Shown piece after piece: positions 27,393-36,115 of a DNA stretch of 57,528 bases. Positions within the stretch are counted from its first letter, which is position 1. Every line of letters begins with the position of its first letter. Source of the DNA: Pseudomonadota bacterium (GTDB lineage: Bacteria; Myxococcota_A; Polyangia; Polyangiales; JAFGIB01); the NCBI GenBank assembly GCA_017881185.1, contig JADGRE010000007.1, positions 1-57,528 on the forward strand, given 5' to 3'. Position numbers and translations under genes: made by a program. The notes beneath the pieces were generated by a model that ran no database searches, was not told where the DNA came from, and saw only the letters and a program-made list of their open reading frames with translations.

Positions 27393-28583
27393 ATGACGCA
27401 GGCAGCAGAAGATGGGACCACGCAGGACCCGACGAGCCGCCACGAAGAGAGCGGTCGCTTCTTGATCGCCCCCCGACCCTCCGAGACCGTGCTGCCTCCG
27501 CCGACGGAAGCCGCCAGCCGGGATTTTGCCCTGGACGAGTTGGACGAGATCGAACCACTCGAGGACGCCACCCTGGAGCTCGCCCCGCCTCCCGCGCCGA
27601 CTCTACCGCCGCCGCCGCCGGCCGCTGCGCTTGCCGTGAAGAGCCAACGGCCCGCGGCGCCTGCTGCGGTCGAAGAAGTGCCCAGCGCACTCCACGCCTT
27701 CTACGGCGGGTTGCGCTCGTCGGAGCACGCCGAGTTGCGCATCGATGACCTGAGCTTCGACCCAGACAACCCCTACGCCCGCTCGTCGCTGCTGCCGCCG
27801 CCGCCGAAGCCGTTCCCGCTGCTCAAGGTGGTGGGCGGCGTGGTGTGCGCTGCGGCGTTGGCTGCGGCCGGTTACGGCGTGACGCTTGGGCATTTGCGCT
27901 CGCATCAGCTGCGGGTCGATACGCGTACGGTCGCGATGGCTGCGGCTGCTGCTCCGGTCATGGCTGCACCTGCGCCACAGGCGGTTGCTGCTCCGGTCGT
28001 GACTACACCTGCACCTGCGCCGGTCGCGCTTGCTGCTACGGTCCCCGCCGCGACGCTGCCTGCTAAGTCGGTCGTCGCCAAGGTGATCGACGTGGAGCGC
28101 GCGAAGGCGGCTTCAGTTGCGCACGAGACTGCCGTGGCGAGCACCGCGCAAATGGCCACGCGCCATGAAGCCGCTGCCGTCGCGGCTCCCGCTGCAACCG
28201 CGGGTCTTGCTGCGAATCCAACTGAAGAAGCAGCGCCCGCCGCCGAGACTGCACCCACGCGCGCAGTGGTTGCGGCGGCGGAACCTGCCGCTGTCGAACC
28301 GACCGCCGTAGAGGCTGCACTTCCTGAGTCGCCCACGCGCGACGAGATCAAAGCTGGCTTCGACGCAGTTCGTTCCGACGTCGAGATCTGTGCTGCGGGC
28401 GGTCATGGCACCACGCTTGCGAAGGTCACCATCTCCGGTGCAGGTCGCGTCAGCTACGCCACCATCGAGGGTGCGTTCCAGGGCACACCGCAAGGCTCGT
28501 GTATCGCGCGCGCGCTTCGCACCGCGAGCTTCCCGCGCTTCGCGCAGGCGTCGCTCAAGGTGAGCTACTCCTTCGGAATCTGA
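27393..28583 (+). CDS. AgmX/TonB-like single-pass protein with Ala/Pro-rich linker
   Basis: The 396-residue protein has a cytoplasmic Pro-rich N-terminal part (residues 1-143), one transmembrane helix at about 144-166, then an Ala/Val/Pro-rich linker of about 150 residues, and a C-terminal domain (about 318-396) with one Cys pair (VEICAAGGHG and GSCIARAL). The domain ends with FPRFAQASLKVSYSFGI. That architecture and C-terminal fold resemble the AgmX/PglI or TonB C-terminal domain found in myxobacterial envelope proteins. It probably links inner-membrane energy to the outer membrane. GGGAGG lies eight bases before the ATG. Confidence 0.6.
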   Translation: MTQAAEDGTTQDPTSRHEESGRFLIAPRPSETVLPPPTEAASRDFALDELDEIEPLEDATLELAPPPAPTLPPPPPAAALAVKSQRPAAPAAVEEVPSALHAFYGGLRSSEHAELRIDDLSFDPDNPYARSSLLPPPPKPFPLLKVVGGVVCAAALAAAGYGVTLGHLRSHQLRVDTRTVAMAAAAAPVMAAPAPQAVAAPVVTTPAPAPVALAATVPAATLPAKSVVAKVIDVERAKAASVAHETAVASTAQMATRHEAAAVAAPAATAGLAANPTEEAAPAAETAPTRAVVAAAEPAAVEPTAVEAALPESPTRDEIKAGFDAVRSDVEICAAGGHGTTLAKVTISGAGRVSYATIEGAFQGTPQGSCIARALRTASFPRFAQASLKVSYSFGI

Positions 28584-28609
28584 ATTTTTCCTCCAGCGTG
28601 CTGGACGAA

Positions 28610-28643
28610 CGGCGCGCCGGCGGCCGCGGCTTCCGGCGCGCCG
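28610..28643 (+). terminator. GC-rich hairpin after the AgmX/TonB-like gene
   Basis: An 11-bp perfect stem CGGCGCGCCGG / CCGGCGCGCCG (28610-28620 with 28633-28643) with a 12-base loop lies 27 bases after the stop. No T-tract follows, so termination would be by an L-shaped or Rho-assisted mode. A second smaller stem CACACGC/GCGTGTG is at 28667-28686. Confidence 0.4.
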
Positions 28644-28707
28644 CTCGTACTTCGACACGATTCCGCCACACGCGCCGGAGCGTGTGCTTGTCAGCCGATC
28701 TCGCGGC

Positions 28708-28736
28708 TTGACCCGCGGCGTTGACCGCCCTAGGCT
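28708..28736 (+). promoter_or_regulatory. Putative promoter of the S1-domain protein gene
   Basis: TTGACC (28708-28713) is 17 bases from TAGGCT (28731-28736). The predicted start near 28743 leaves a leader of about 30 bases to the ATG at 28772. Confidence 0.35.
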
Positions 28737-28771
28737 GCCGCACTTCTCAGACCTGCGCGCACCCTCGTGTC

Positions 28772-31099
28772 ATGCCAGAAATCTCCGAGCGAACCGAGTC
28801 CGAAGCGACCTCTCAGTCCTCTGCGCCAACGGGCACGGGCGCAGAGGTATCGACACCGAACGTCAGCCACGGTGTGAGCGCTGAGGCGCCTGCTACCGCG
28901 CAGGCCGTTGCCGCTGACGCCAGCGCAGACGCACACGCTGCCGATGCAGGCGACGATTCTAACAGCGGTGATCACGCTGAAGGCGATCACGCTGAAGGCG
29001 ATCACGCTGAAGGCGATCACGCTGAAGGTGATCACGCTGAAGGTGATCACGCTCAAGGCGAAGAGGGCGAGCCGGGTGCAGCCGACGCGGCCGCAGGCGA
29101 GGGTGCGCCCGCAGGTGCCAAGCGCAAGCGTCGCCGTCGTCGCAAGCGCAAGGACGGCACGAACACCAGCCCGGGCGAGCTCGCTGCGCAGGGCGATGGC
29201 GCCGATGCGGCACGTCACGCACACGCCCAGACGCACGCGAAGAAGCGAGAGTCACACGCGCCGTTCGCGCATCTGTTCTCGGGTGCGCAGGGCGGTAAGC
29301 GCCATGCATTCGCCGTGGGCGAGGTGGTTGCGGGTCGCGTGCAACGCGTAGAACACGGCGTGATCGTCGTCGATCTCTTCGGTAAGGCATTGGCCATCGT
29401 CGACGAGTACGAGCCGCGCGAAGTTCCGCTCATTACTGACCCGAGCCAGGTGAAGGTCGAAGCGCCAGACGCCACTGTCGACGCGACTGCCGTGGCTGCG
29501 GCACCGGTCAGCGCTGAAGCTGGCGCGCACGCCGAGACCGTCACGCAGGTAGGCGAGCACACCGCCGTCGACGTGTCGGCGCCGCATGCAGCTGCGGCTG
29601 CGGACGACGGCCAGCATGTGGACCAGCCGGACCACGCAGACGAGCACCACGACCCGCACGAGCACCACGACTCGCACGAGCATCACGAACGCGATGACGC
29701 GGGCGATGACGCGGGCGATGACGCGGGCGATGACGCGGGCGATGACGCCGCGGATACCGAGCTTGCTGCCGAGCCACCGCGCGAACGCCCCGAGCCGCCG
29801 AAGCTCGGGCAGGTCTGGAAGGGCCGCGTCGGAGCGGTCTCGGAGAGCGGCCACATCGCTCTGGTCAATCGCATCATCGACGTGCCCGCCGTGCGGGCGC
29901 AGCTCGAGCAGCGTCGCAACGACCACAAGCGCGTCGAAGGTGTGGTCTACGGTTTCAACCGCGGTGGCTTCGACGTGTTGGTCGAAGGCCTGCGCGGCTT
30001 CTGCCCGGCGAGCGCGATGTCGCTCGAAGAGATCAGCGACCCCCTCGAATACGTCGGCAAGAAGCTGGAGTTCCTGCTGCCGGCGTCGAAGGCGGGCGGC
30101 AAGGACATCATCGTCAGCCGTCGCTCCATTCTCGAGCGTCAGCTGCGCCGCAAGACCAAGGAGTTCTTGCGCACGATCACGCCGGGCCAGCGCTTCAAGG
30201 GGCGCGTCACTGCGGTTCGTGAGTTCGGTCTGTTCGTCGACATCGGTGGCGTGGAAGGTCTCGTGCACCAGAGCGAGCTGTCGTACGCGTTCGGCGTGAA
30301 GCCGAACAGCGTGGCGCAGGTGGGCGACGAGGTCGATGTGCAGGTGCTGAAGGTCGGCGGCGAAGGCAAGCGCGAGAAAGAGGGCGGTCGACGCGACAGA
30401 CTCACGCGCGTGAGTCTGTCGATGAAGGCCTTGTTGCCCGATCCGTGGGACGCCAACGCACAGGCGTTGACCGAGGGCAGCATCCTCAAGGGCAAGGTCG
30501 TGCGTGCGACCGAGTTCGGCGCGTTCATTTCGCTGGTGGACTCGATCGAAGGCTTGCTGCACATCACCGAGCTCGGTCGCGACCTCAAGCATGCCGACCA
30601 GGCCGTGCGCGAGGGCGACGAAATCTACGTGGCCATCGAGCGCATCGATCGCCGCGCCCGACGCATCTCGCTGTCGAAGCTGTCGGCGGCGGAAGTCAAA
30701 GAGTTCGAGGCCGGCAATCTCTCGGTCGACGACGCTGCCACGCGCAACCTGCGTCAGGGCAACAACGTCAAGCTCAAGGTCGAGCGCATCGAGCCGCGCT
30801 GTGTGTACGCGCGCGTGGCGGGCACGGTGGGTCGCCGCGGTCGCGCGTTCATCCCGAACAGCGAGACCGGCACCGAACGCGGCACCGACCTTCGCAAGAA
30901 GTTCCCGCCCGGCAGTGAATTCGAAGCGAAGATCATCGGCATCGACCGAGACGGTTCGCTCAAGTGCTCCATCAAGGCGATGGAAGTCGACGAGGAGCGC
31001 AAGGCGGTCAAGGACTACCGTCGCGAGGCTGCCAAGCAGGGCTTCGGCACCTTCGGCGACCTGCTGCGTGCGAAGCTCGGCGCGGCCTCCACCAAGTAA
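28772..31099 (+). CDS. Multi-S1-domain RNA-binding protein with His/Asp-rich repetitive N terminus
   Basis: From the ATG at 28772 the protein has 775 residues. The N-terminal third is low complexity: acidic, then six GDHAE repeats, a very basic stretch (KRKRRRRRKRK), and His/Asp-rich repeats (HEHHD, then GDDA). The C-terminal half carries about four S1-type RNA-binding modules. The clearest are GQRFKGRVTAVREFGLFVDI...EGLVHQSELS and GSILKGKVVRATEFGAFISL...EGLLHITEL. The S1 part resembles ribosomal protein bS1 and related translation or RNA-decay proteins. It is not the housekeeping rpsA by its N terminus. An in-frame TTG at 28721 would extend it but overlaps the promoter. Confidence 0.82.
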   Translation: MPEISERTESEATSQSSAPTGTGAEVSTPNVSHGVSAEAPATAQAVAADASADAHAADAGDDSNSGDHAEGDHAEGDHAEGDHAEGDHAEGDHAQGEEGEPGAADAAAGEGAPAGAKRKRRRRRKRKDGTNTSPGELAAQGDGADAARHAHAQTHAKKRESHAPFAHLFSGAQGGKRHAFAVGEVVAGRVQRVEHGVIVVDLFGKALAIVDEYEPREVPLITDPSQVKVEAPDATVDATAVAAAPVSAEAGAHAETVTQVGEHTAVDVSAPHAAAAADDGQHVDQPDHADEHHDPHEHHDSHEHHERDDAGDDAGDDAGDDAGDDAADTELAAEPPRERPEPPKLGQVWKGRVGAVSESGHIALVNRIIDVPAVRAQLEQRRNDHKRVEGVVYGFNRGGFDVLVEGLRGFCPASAMSLEEISDPLEYVGKKLEFLLPASKAGGKDIIVSRRSILERQLRRKTKEFLRTITPGQRFKGRVTAVREFGLFVDIGGVEGLVHQSELSYAFGVKPNSVAQVGDEVDVQVLKVGGEGKREKEGGRRDRLTRVSLSMKALLPDPWDANAQALTEGSILKGKVVRATEFGAFISLVDSIEGLLHITELGRDLKHADQAVREGDEIYVAIERIDRRARRISLSKLSAAEVKEFEAGNLSVDDAATRNLRQGNNVKLKVERIEPRCVYARVAGTVGRRGRAFIPNSETGTERGTDLRKKFPPGSEFEAKIIGIDRDGSLKCSIKAMEVDEERKAVKDYRREAAKQGFGTFGDLLRAKLGAASTK
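28967..29056 (+). repeat. Six in-frame 15-bp repeats encoding GDHAE
   Basis: The unit GGYGATCACGCTGAA is repeated six times without gaps (the last copy has CAA for GAA) inside the S1-protein gene. It encodes GDHAE and a final GDHAQ. Copies are nearly identical at the DNA level, which suggests recent tandem expansion. Confidence 0.95.
29642..29752 (+). repeat. In-frame repeats encoding HEHHD-type and GDDA units
   Basis: Two 18-bp copies of GAGCACCACGAC plus CCGCAC or TCGCAC, and a partial third, encode His-rich HEHHD units (29642-29692). They are followed by four identical 12-bp copies GATGACGCGGGC and a partial fifth (29693-29752) encoding DDAG. Both sit in the S1-protein gene. Confidence 0.93.
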
Positions 31100-31146
31100 T
31101 CCGGGCCGGCTGGCCAAGCTGCGGGTTGTGTCTCGCATGTTCGGCG

Positions 31147-31175
31147 TTGCGGCTGGGCCCGGGCGCTGCTAAAAC
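31147..31175 (+). promoter_or_regulatory. Putative promoter of tRNA-Val
   Basis: TTGCGG (31147-31152) is 17 bases from TAAAAC (31170-31175). The tRNA begins 12 bases further on, typical for a tRNA gene. Confidence 0.35.
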
Positions 31176-31186
31176 GCGGCGGCGTC

Positions 31187-31258
31187 GGGCGATTAACTCA
31201 GAGGTAGAGTGCCTTCTTCACACGGAGGAAGTCGCTGGTTCAATTCCAGCATCGCCCA
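31187..31258 (+). tRNA. tRNA-Val (anticodon CAC)
   Basis: The 72-base sequence folds as a cloverleaf. The acceptor stem GGGCGAT pairs with ATCGCCC, with discriminator A. The D arm is ACTC-AGAGGTA-GAGT. The anticodon stem CCTTC pairs with GGAGG around the loop TTCACAC, giving anticodon CAC, which reads GUG (Val). The T arm is GCTGG-TTCAATT-CCAGC. The CCA end is not encoded, since ACT follows. Confidence 0.95.
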
Positions 31259-31266
31259 CTGACCAG

Positions 31267-31316
31267 CATCGAGCCCTCTCGGTTTTCCCGTCTGGGGAAA
31301 GCGGGTGGGCTCGATG
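31267..31316 (+). terminator. Two-part hairpin between tRNA-Val and the crotonase gene
   Basis: A perfect 10-bp outer stem CATCGAGCCC / GGGCTCGATG (31267-31276 with 31307-31316) encloses an inner stem TTTCCC / GGGAAA (31284-31289 with 31295-31300) with a 5-base loop. A short TCTT follows. It may end the tRNA transcript or act as a structured leader, since the crotonase start is only 15 bases away. Confidence 0.5.
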
Positions 31317-31330
31317 TCTTTGGAGAAGCC

Positions 31331-32116
31331 ATGACCGACACTGCTCCAGTTCAGCTCACTCAAGATGGGCCCATCGCTACGCTGACCATCACGCGTCCGC
31401 AGGCGCTCAACTCGCTCAACCGCGCGACGCTCATCGCGATGCGCGACGCCATCGGTGAATTGCCCGAGCGCTCCGGCGTGGCGTGTTTGATCGTGACCGG
31501 GGCAGGCGACAAAGCGTTCGTCGCCGGCGCAGACATCGCCGAGATGAGCAGCATGTCGCGTGGTGACGCGCACAGCTTTGCAGAGCTTGGTCAGGCGACC
31601 TTCGCCGCGCTGGAGTCGCTGGCGGTTCCGGTCATCGCCGCGGTCAACGGTTTCGCGCTAGGCGGGGGCTGTGAGCTTGCGCTGGCGTGCGACTTCATCT
31701 ACGCGTCGTCGCACGCGAAGTTCGGACAGCCCGAGGTGAAGCTCGGCATTCTCCCGGGTTTCGGTGGCACGCAACGCCTGTCGCGGCGTGTGGGTCTGGG
31801 CATGGCGCGCGAGCTCATCTACACGGGCAAGCTGATCGGCCCCGAGGAAGCGCAGCGCATCGGTTTGGTGAATGCGGTGGTTCCGCATGCCGAGCTGATG
31901 ACGCGCGTGCAGGAGCTGGCGAAGTCGCTGCTGCCTGTTGGTCCGCGTGCGGTTGCAGCTGCCAAGCGCGTGATGAACGCGGGAGCAGACCTGCCGCTGA
32001 CGGCGGCGATTGCGCTCGAAGCGGAGGCGTTCGGTCGCTGCTTCGAGACGCCGGAGCAGCAAGAGGGCATGAAAGCGTTCATCGAGAAGCGCTCCGCGAA
32101 GTTCGAGGGGCGCTAG
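31331..32116 (+). CDS. Enoyl-CoA hydratase/isomerase family protein (crotonase)
   Basis: The 261-residue protein is a crotonase: the first oxyanion loop is in DKAFVAGADIAEM, the second in NGFALGGGCELALACDF, and a Glu is present in KFGQPEVKLGILPGFGG, where the catalytic Glu of hydratases lies. It most likely hydrates 2-enoyl-CoA (beta-oxidation or polymer and ketone-body metabolism); 3-hydroxybutyryl-CoA dehydratase is an option. GGAG is placed seven bases before the ATG. It stands alone between the tRNA hairpin and convergent xth. Confidence 0.9.
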   Translation: MTDTAPVQLTQDGPIATLTITRPQALNSLNRATLIAMRDAIGELPERSGVACLIVTGAGDKAFVAGADIAEMSSMSRGDAHSFAELGQATFAALESLAVPVIAAVNGFALGGGCELALACDFIYASSHAKFGQPEVKLGILPGFGGTQRLSRRVGLGMARELIYTGKLIGPEEAQRIGLVNAVVPHAELMTRVQELAKSLLPVGPRAVAAAKRVMNAGADLPLTAAIALEAEAFGRCFETPEQQEGMKAFIEKRSAKFEGR

Positions 32117-32147
32117 GCGCGCGGCTGCGAGCAGGTTGCAGGCGCGC

Positions 32148-32918
32148 TCAGAGTGCGAACTCGGCCACCACGGGGGCGTGATCGGACGGGCTTTGGCCTT
32201 TGCGCTCGTCACGATCGACCTGCGCCGAGCGCGCCAGCTTCGCCAATTCGGGCGTCGCCAGGATGTGGTCGATGCGTAGCCCGTTGTTCTTCGGGAAGCC
32301 GAGCATGCGGTAATCCCACCACGAGTACACGCCGCCCTGCGGATGCGCCTGCCGCAGCACGTCGCACAGGCCCCAACGCACGAGCTTCTGGAATGCCGCA
32401 CGCGCAGGCGGCGCGCACAGCACGCTGTCCTTCCACTCATCGGGCCGCGCGACATCGCTGTCGTCGGGCGCGATGTTCAGGTCGCCGCAGAGCAAGAGTC
32501 GTTGGCCCGGGTCGTGATGTCGCTCCAGGTACGCGGCGAGACGCTCCAGCCACGCCAGCTTGTACGCCCACTTGTCGCTGCCCACTTCGCTGCCGTTGGG
32601 CACGTACGCAGACAGCACGCGTAGGTCGCCGACGGTTGCCGCGATCAGTCGGGCTTGGGCGTCGTCGACGCCGTCATCGAGTCCGGCACGCAGGTCGCGC
32701 ATGGGCGTGCGGCTGAGGATGGCGACGCCGTTGTAGGTCTTCTGCCCGTGCAGGGCCGCCTCGTACCCAGCGGCGCGCACTTCTTCGAGCGGGAAGCGCG
32801 CGTCCTCGGTCTTGAGCTCCTGCAGGCAGAACACATCTGGCGAGTGCTTGGCGAGCCAGGCGAGCAAGCGCTCTTTGCGGGCCTTGACCGAGTTGACGTT
32901 CCAGGTGGCAATCTTCAT
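32148..32918 (-). CDS. xth: Exodeoxyribonuclease III (ExoIII/AP endonuclease)
   Basis: ExoIII cleaves abasic sites and degrades 3' DNA ends. From the ATG at 32918 the protein has 256 residues and starts MKIATWNVNSVKARKE, the ExoIII N terminus. The catalytic motifs follow: LQELKTEDARFP (Glu ligand), AYVPNG, LCGDLNIAPDDSD and the final SDHAPVVAEF. A longer reading from 32987 adds 23 residues without a homologous start. The gene is divergent from ridA, with about 94 bases between. Confidence 0.94.
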   Translation of the reverse strand: MKIATWNVNSVKARKERLLAWLAKHSPDVFCLQELKTEDARFPLEEVRAAGYEAALHGQKTYNGVAILSRTPMRDLRAGLDDGVDDAQARLIAATVGDLRVLSAYVPNGSEVGSDKWAYKLAWLERLAAYLERHHDPGQRLLLCGDLNIAPDDSDVARPDEWKDSVLCAPPARAAFQKLVRWGLCDVLRQAHPQGGVYSWWDYRMLGFPKNNGLRIDHILATPELAKLARSAQVDRDERKGQSPSDHAPVVAEFAL

Positions 32919-33012
32919 CGTGAGCTGCTTGCGGCAGAGCGTGCTGCGTTGCTTGTAGCTCGACCTGGCACGCGCGCAAAGCCCCACCGTTCAAGCCAGC
33001 AGGAGACTACCC

Positions 33013-33399
33013 ATGCACAAACAGGCAATCAGCAGCGATCAAGCACCCCAGGCCGTCGGCGCCTATTCACAAGCCGTGAAGGCGGGTGGCCTGGTGTTCC
33101 TGTCCGGGCAGATCCCGCTCGATCCGGCGACCGGTGAAATGGTCGCCGGCGATGTTGCGGCGCAAGCACGCCGCGTGCTCGACAACCTCGCTGCAGTGCT
33201 CGCCGCCGCCGGTTGCACTTTCGATCAGGTGGTGAAGGCCACCATCTATCTCACCGACATGGCGGACTTCGCGGTCGTCAATCAGGTGTACGGCGAGCGC
33301 TTCGCGGGCGAAGTGAAACCGGCGCGCGCCACGGTGGCGGTGGCAGCGCTGCCGCGTGGCGCCAAAGTGGAGATCGATCTGATTGCGACGGCCGTTTGA
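33013..33399 (+). CDS. ridA: RidA family reactive intermediate/imine deaminase
   Basis: RidA proteins hydrolyse reactive enamine and imine intermediates from PLP enzymes. The 128-residue protein is a full match: APQAVGAYSQAVKAGGLVFLSGQIP at the start, the substrate-binding Arg in KPARATVAV, and the end GAKVEIDLIA. AGGAGA lies six bases before the ATG, an excellent ribosome-binding site. It converges with purA, and a GC-rich hairpin covers the junction. Confidence 0.95.
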   Translation: MHKQAISSDQAPQAVGAYSQAVKAGGLVFLSGQIPLDPATGEMVAGDVAAQARRVLDNLAAVLAAAGCTFDQVVKATIYLTDMADFAVVNQVYGERFAGEVKPARATVAVAALPRGAKVEIDLIATAV

Positions 33400-33405
33400 G
33401 CGCGA

Positions 33406-34696
<1,291 letters not shown>

Positions 34697-36115
34697 TTAG
34701 CCCTTCGTCGAAGTCTTCGTCGACAGCTGCGCCCAAGCTTGCAGTGCGATGATCGCAGCAAGATCTCCAGGCTTCACGACTTTCTCGGCCGCGTCGCGCG
34801 CCCGTAGGAAACGGACTGCGGTGCGGGTCAGCACGAGTGTTCCATCGTACCCCCATGCACGGGCAAAGGCGAGGCACGTGCGCTCGTCACTGTGATCCGG
34901 CAGGGTCGCGGCGACTATACGCCGCTGCCGCAGCTGCGTGGCCAGCGCGTCGCGCTGCGCTTCGGTGCCGCCGGCGATGGCCAGCCGCAGCGGAGCGCCG
35001 ACGAGCGCACCCACGCCCGCCTCACGCAGCGCCCACTGCAGGTTTTCCAGATCGAACGCAAAGCCTGTCGCGGGTTGATCCATGCCGAAGCGGCGCAAAA
35101 GTCGATCGTAACGGCCGCCCATGCCGATGGGCTCGCCCGGTCCGGCGGCGAGCACTGCGAAGCTCATGCCCGTGTAGTACGCCGCGCCGCGCGCGTCGCT
35201 CAAATCGACGCCGAGGCGATGCTCGAGGCCCAGCTTGCTCAAGCGCTCGACAATCTCCGCCAGGTTCGCCAGCGCCGCCTGCGCCGCAGGCCAGCGCAGC
35301 GCGCGCCGTGCCTGTGCGATCACGTCGAGGTCGCCGTAGTACTCCGTCAACGCGAGCAGCTTGTCGGCCGCTGCAAACGGGATCTTGGCTTCGCGCAGCA
35401 AGCTCTCCAGCGCCGCTTGGTCCTTGCGCGCGAGCGCTTCGGAGACGGGCACGTGCAGCACCTGCGGCAGGGTCTCCAGCACCGATTGCGCGATCGTGAC
35501 CTGACTGAGCTCGATGCGGAATTCTGGCAGCTTGGCGTCTTCGCACGCGCGGTTGGCGAGCAGCACGATCTCGGTGTCGGCCTCGGGGCCGGCGATGCCC
35601 ACGCACTCCACGCCCGCTTGCGTGATCTGCTGGTGCGAGCGTGCGCGCCCACGGCGACGACGAATGACGCGGCCCTCGTAGCACAGCCGCCACGGCGCGG
35701 GATGACCCGACATACGCGTGGCGATGACGCGTGCGATCTGCGGCGTGATGTCTGGTCGCAGCACGGCAACCTCGCCGCTCTCGGGCTCGACGAAGCGCAA
35801 GAGATCCCGTGGGTCGAGCGATTCGCTGCCGCGCTCGACCACGGCCGCGTGCTCGAAGAGCGGCGTAGTGACGAGATCGTAGCCCGACAGCTCGAAGGTC
35901 TCGAGCACCACGCGCGTGAGCGTGCGACGCGCGTTGGCCTCGGGCGGCAGCAGGTCTCCCATGCCTTTGGGCGTGCGCAACGATGTGCCGTGCGCCGCGA
36001 GCGAGCGGCCGAGCGCGCCTGCACCGCCGAGATCCGTGGTCTCGGTGGGTAGGGCGACCTCGGCCAACTCGGCGGCTACGGTCTGGGTAGCGCGAGTTGT
36101 GCGGGGTGCTTTCAC
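34697..36115 (-). CDS. hisZ: ATP phosphoribosyltransferase regulatory subunit HisZ
   Basis: HisZ is a histidyl-tRNA-synthetase-like protein that activates short-form HisG in histidine synthesis. The 472-residue protein has the HisRS-like catalytic core beginning LRTPKGMGDLLPPEANARRT, the class II-like RVIRRRRGRARSHQQITQAG and IGMGGRYDRLL, and a C-terminal anticodon-binding-like domain, but is divergent from true HisRS. An N-terminal extension of about 45 residues is unusual. The GTG start overlaps the serA stop (GTGA), and purA follows. hisG is not in view; a diverged HisRS is the alternative. Confidence 0.82.
   Translation of the reverse strand: MKAPRTTRATQTVAAELAEVALPTETTDLGGAGALGRSLAAHGTSLRTPKGMGDLLPPEANARRTLTRVVLETFELSGYDLVTTPLFEHAAVVERGSESLDPRDLLRFVEPESGEVAVLRPDITPQIARVIATRMSGHPAPWRLCYEGRVIRRRRGRARSHQQITQAGVECVGIAGPEADTEIVLLANRACEDAKLPEFRIELSQVTIAQSVLETLPQVLHVPVSEALARKDQAALESLLREAKIPFAAADKLLALTEYYGDLDVIAQARRALRWPAAQAALANLAEIVERLSKLGLEHRLGVDLSDARGAAYYTGMSFAVLAAGPGEPIGMGGRYDRLLRRFGMDQPATGFAFDLENLQWALREAGVGALVGAPLRLAIAGGTEAQRDALATQLRQRRIVAATLPDHSDERTCLAFARAWGYDGTLVLTRTAVRFLRARDAAEKVVKPGDLAAIIALQAWAQLSTKTSTKG

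Noticed and set aside
28967..29056. Tandem repeats that resemble a CRISPR array at first sight
   Set aside because: There are no spacers, the unit is only 15 bases, and it is in frame within a coding sequence.
29252..31138. Open reading frame of 628 codons on the minus strand over the S1-protein gene
   Set aside because: It is antisense to the S1 modules, has no recognisable domain and is a by-product of GC-rich codon usage.
32966..32981. TGGCACG before ridA as a sigma-54 site
   Set aside because: The -24 half matches, but the -12 position reads CAAAG with no GC at the required distance.
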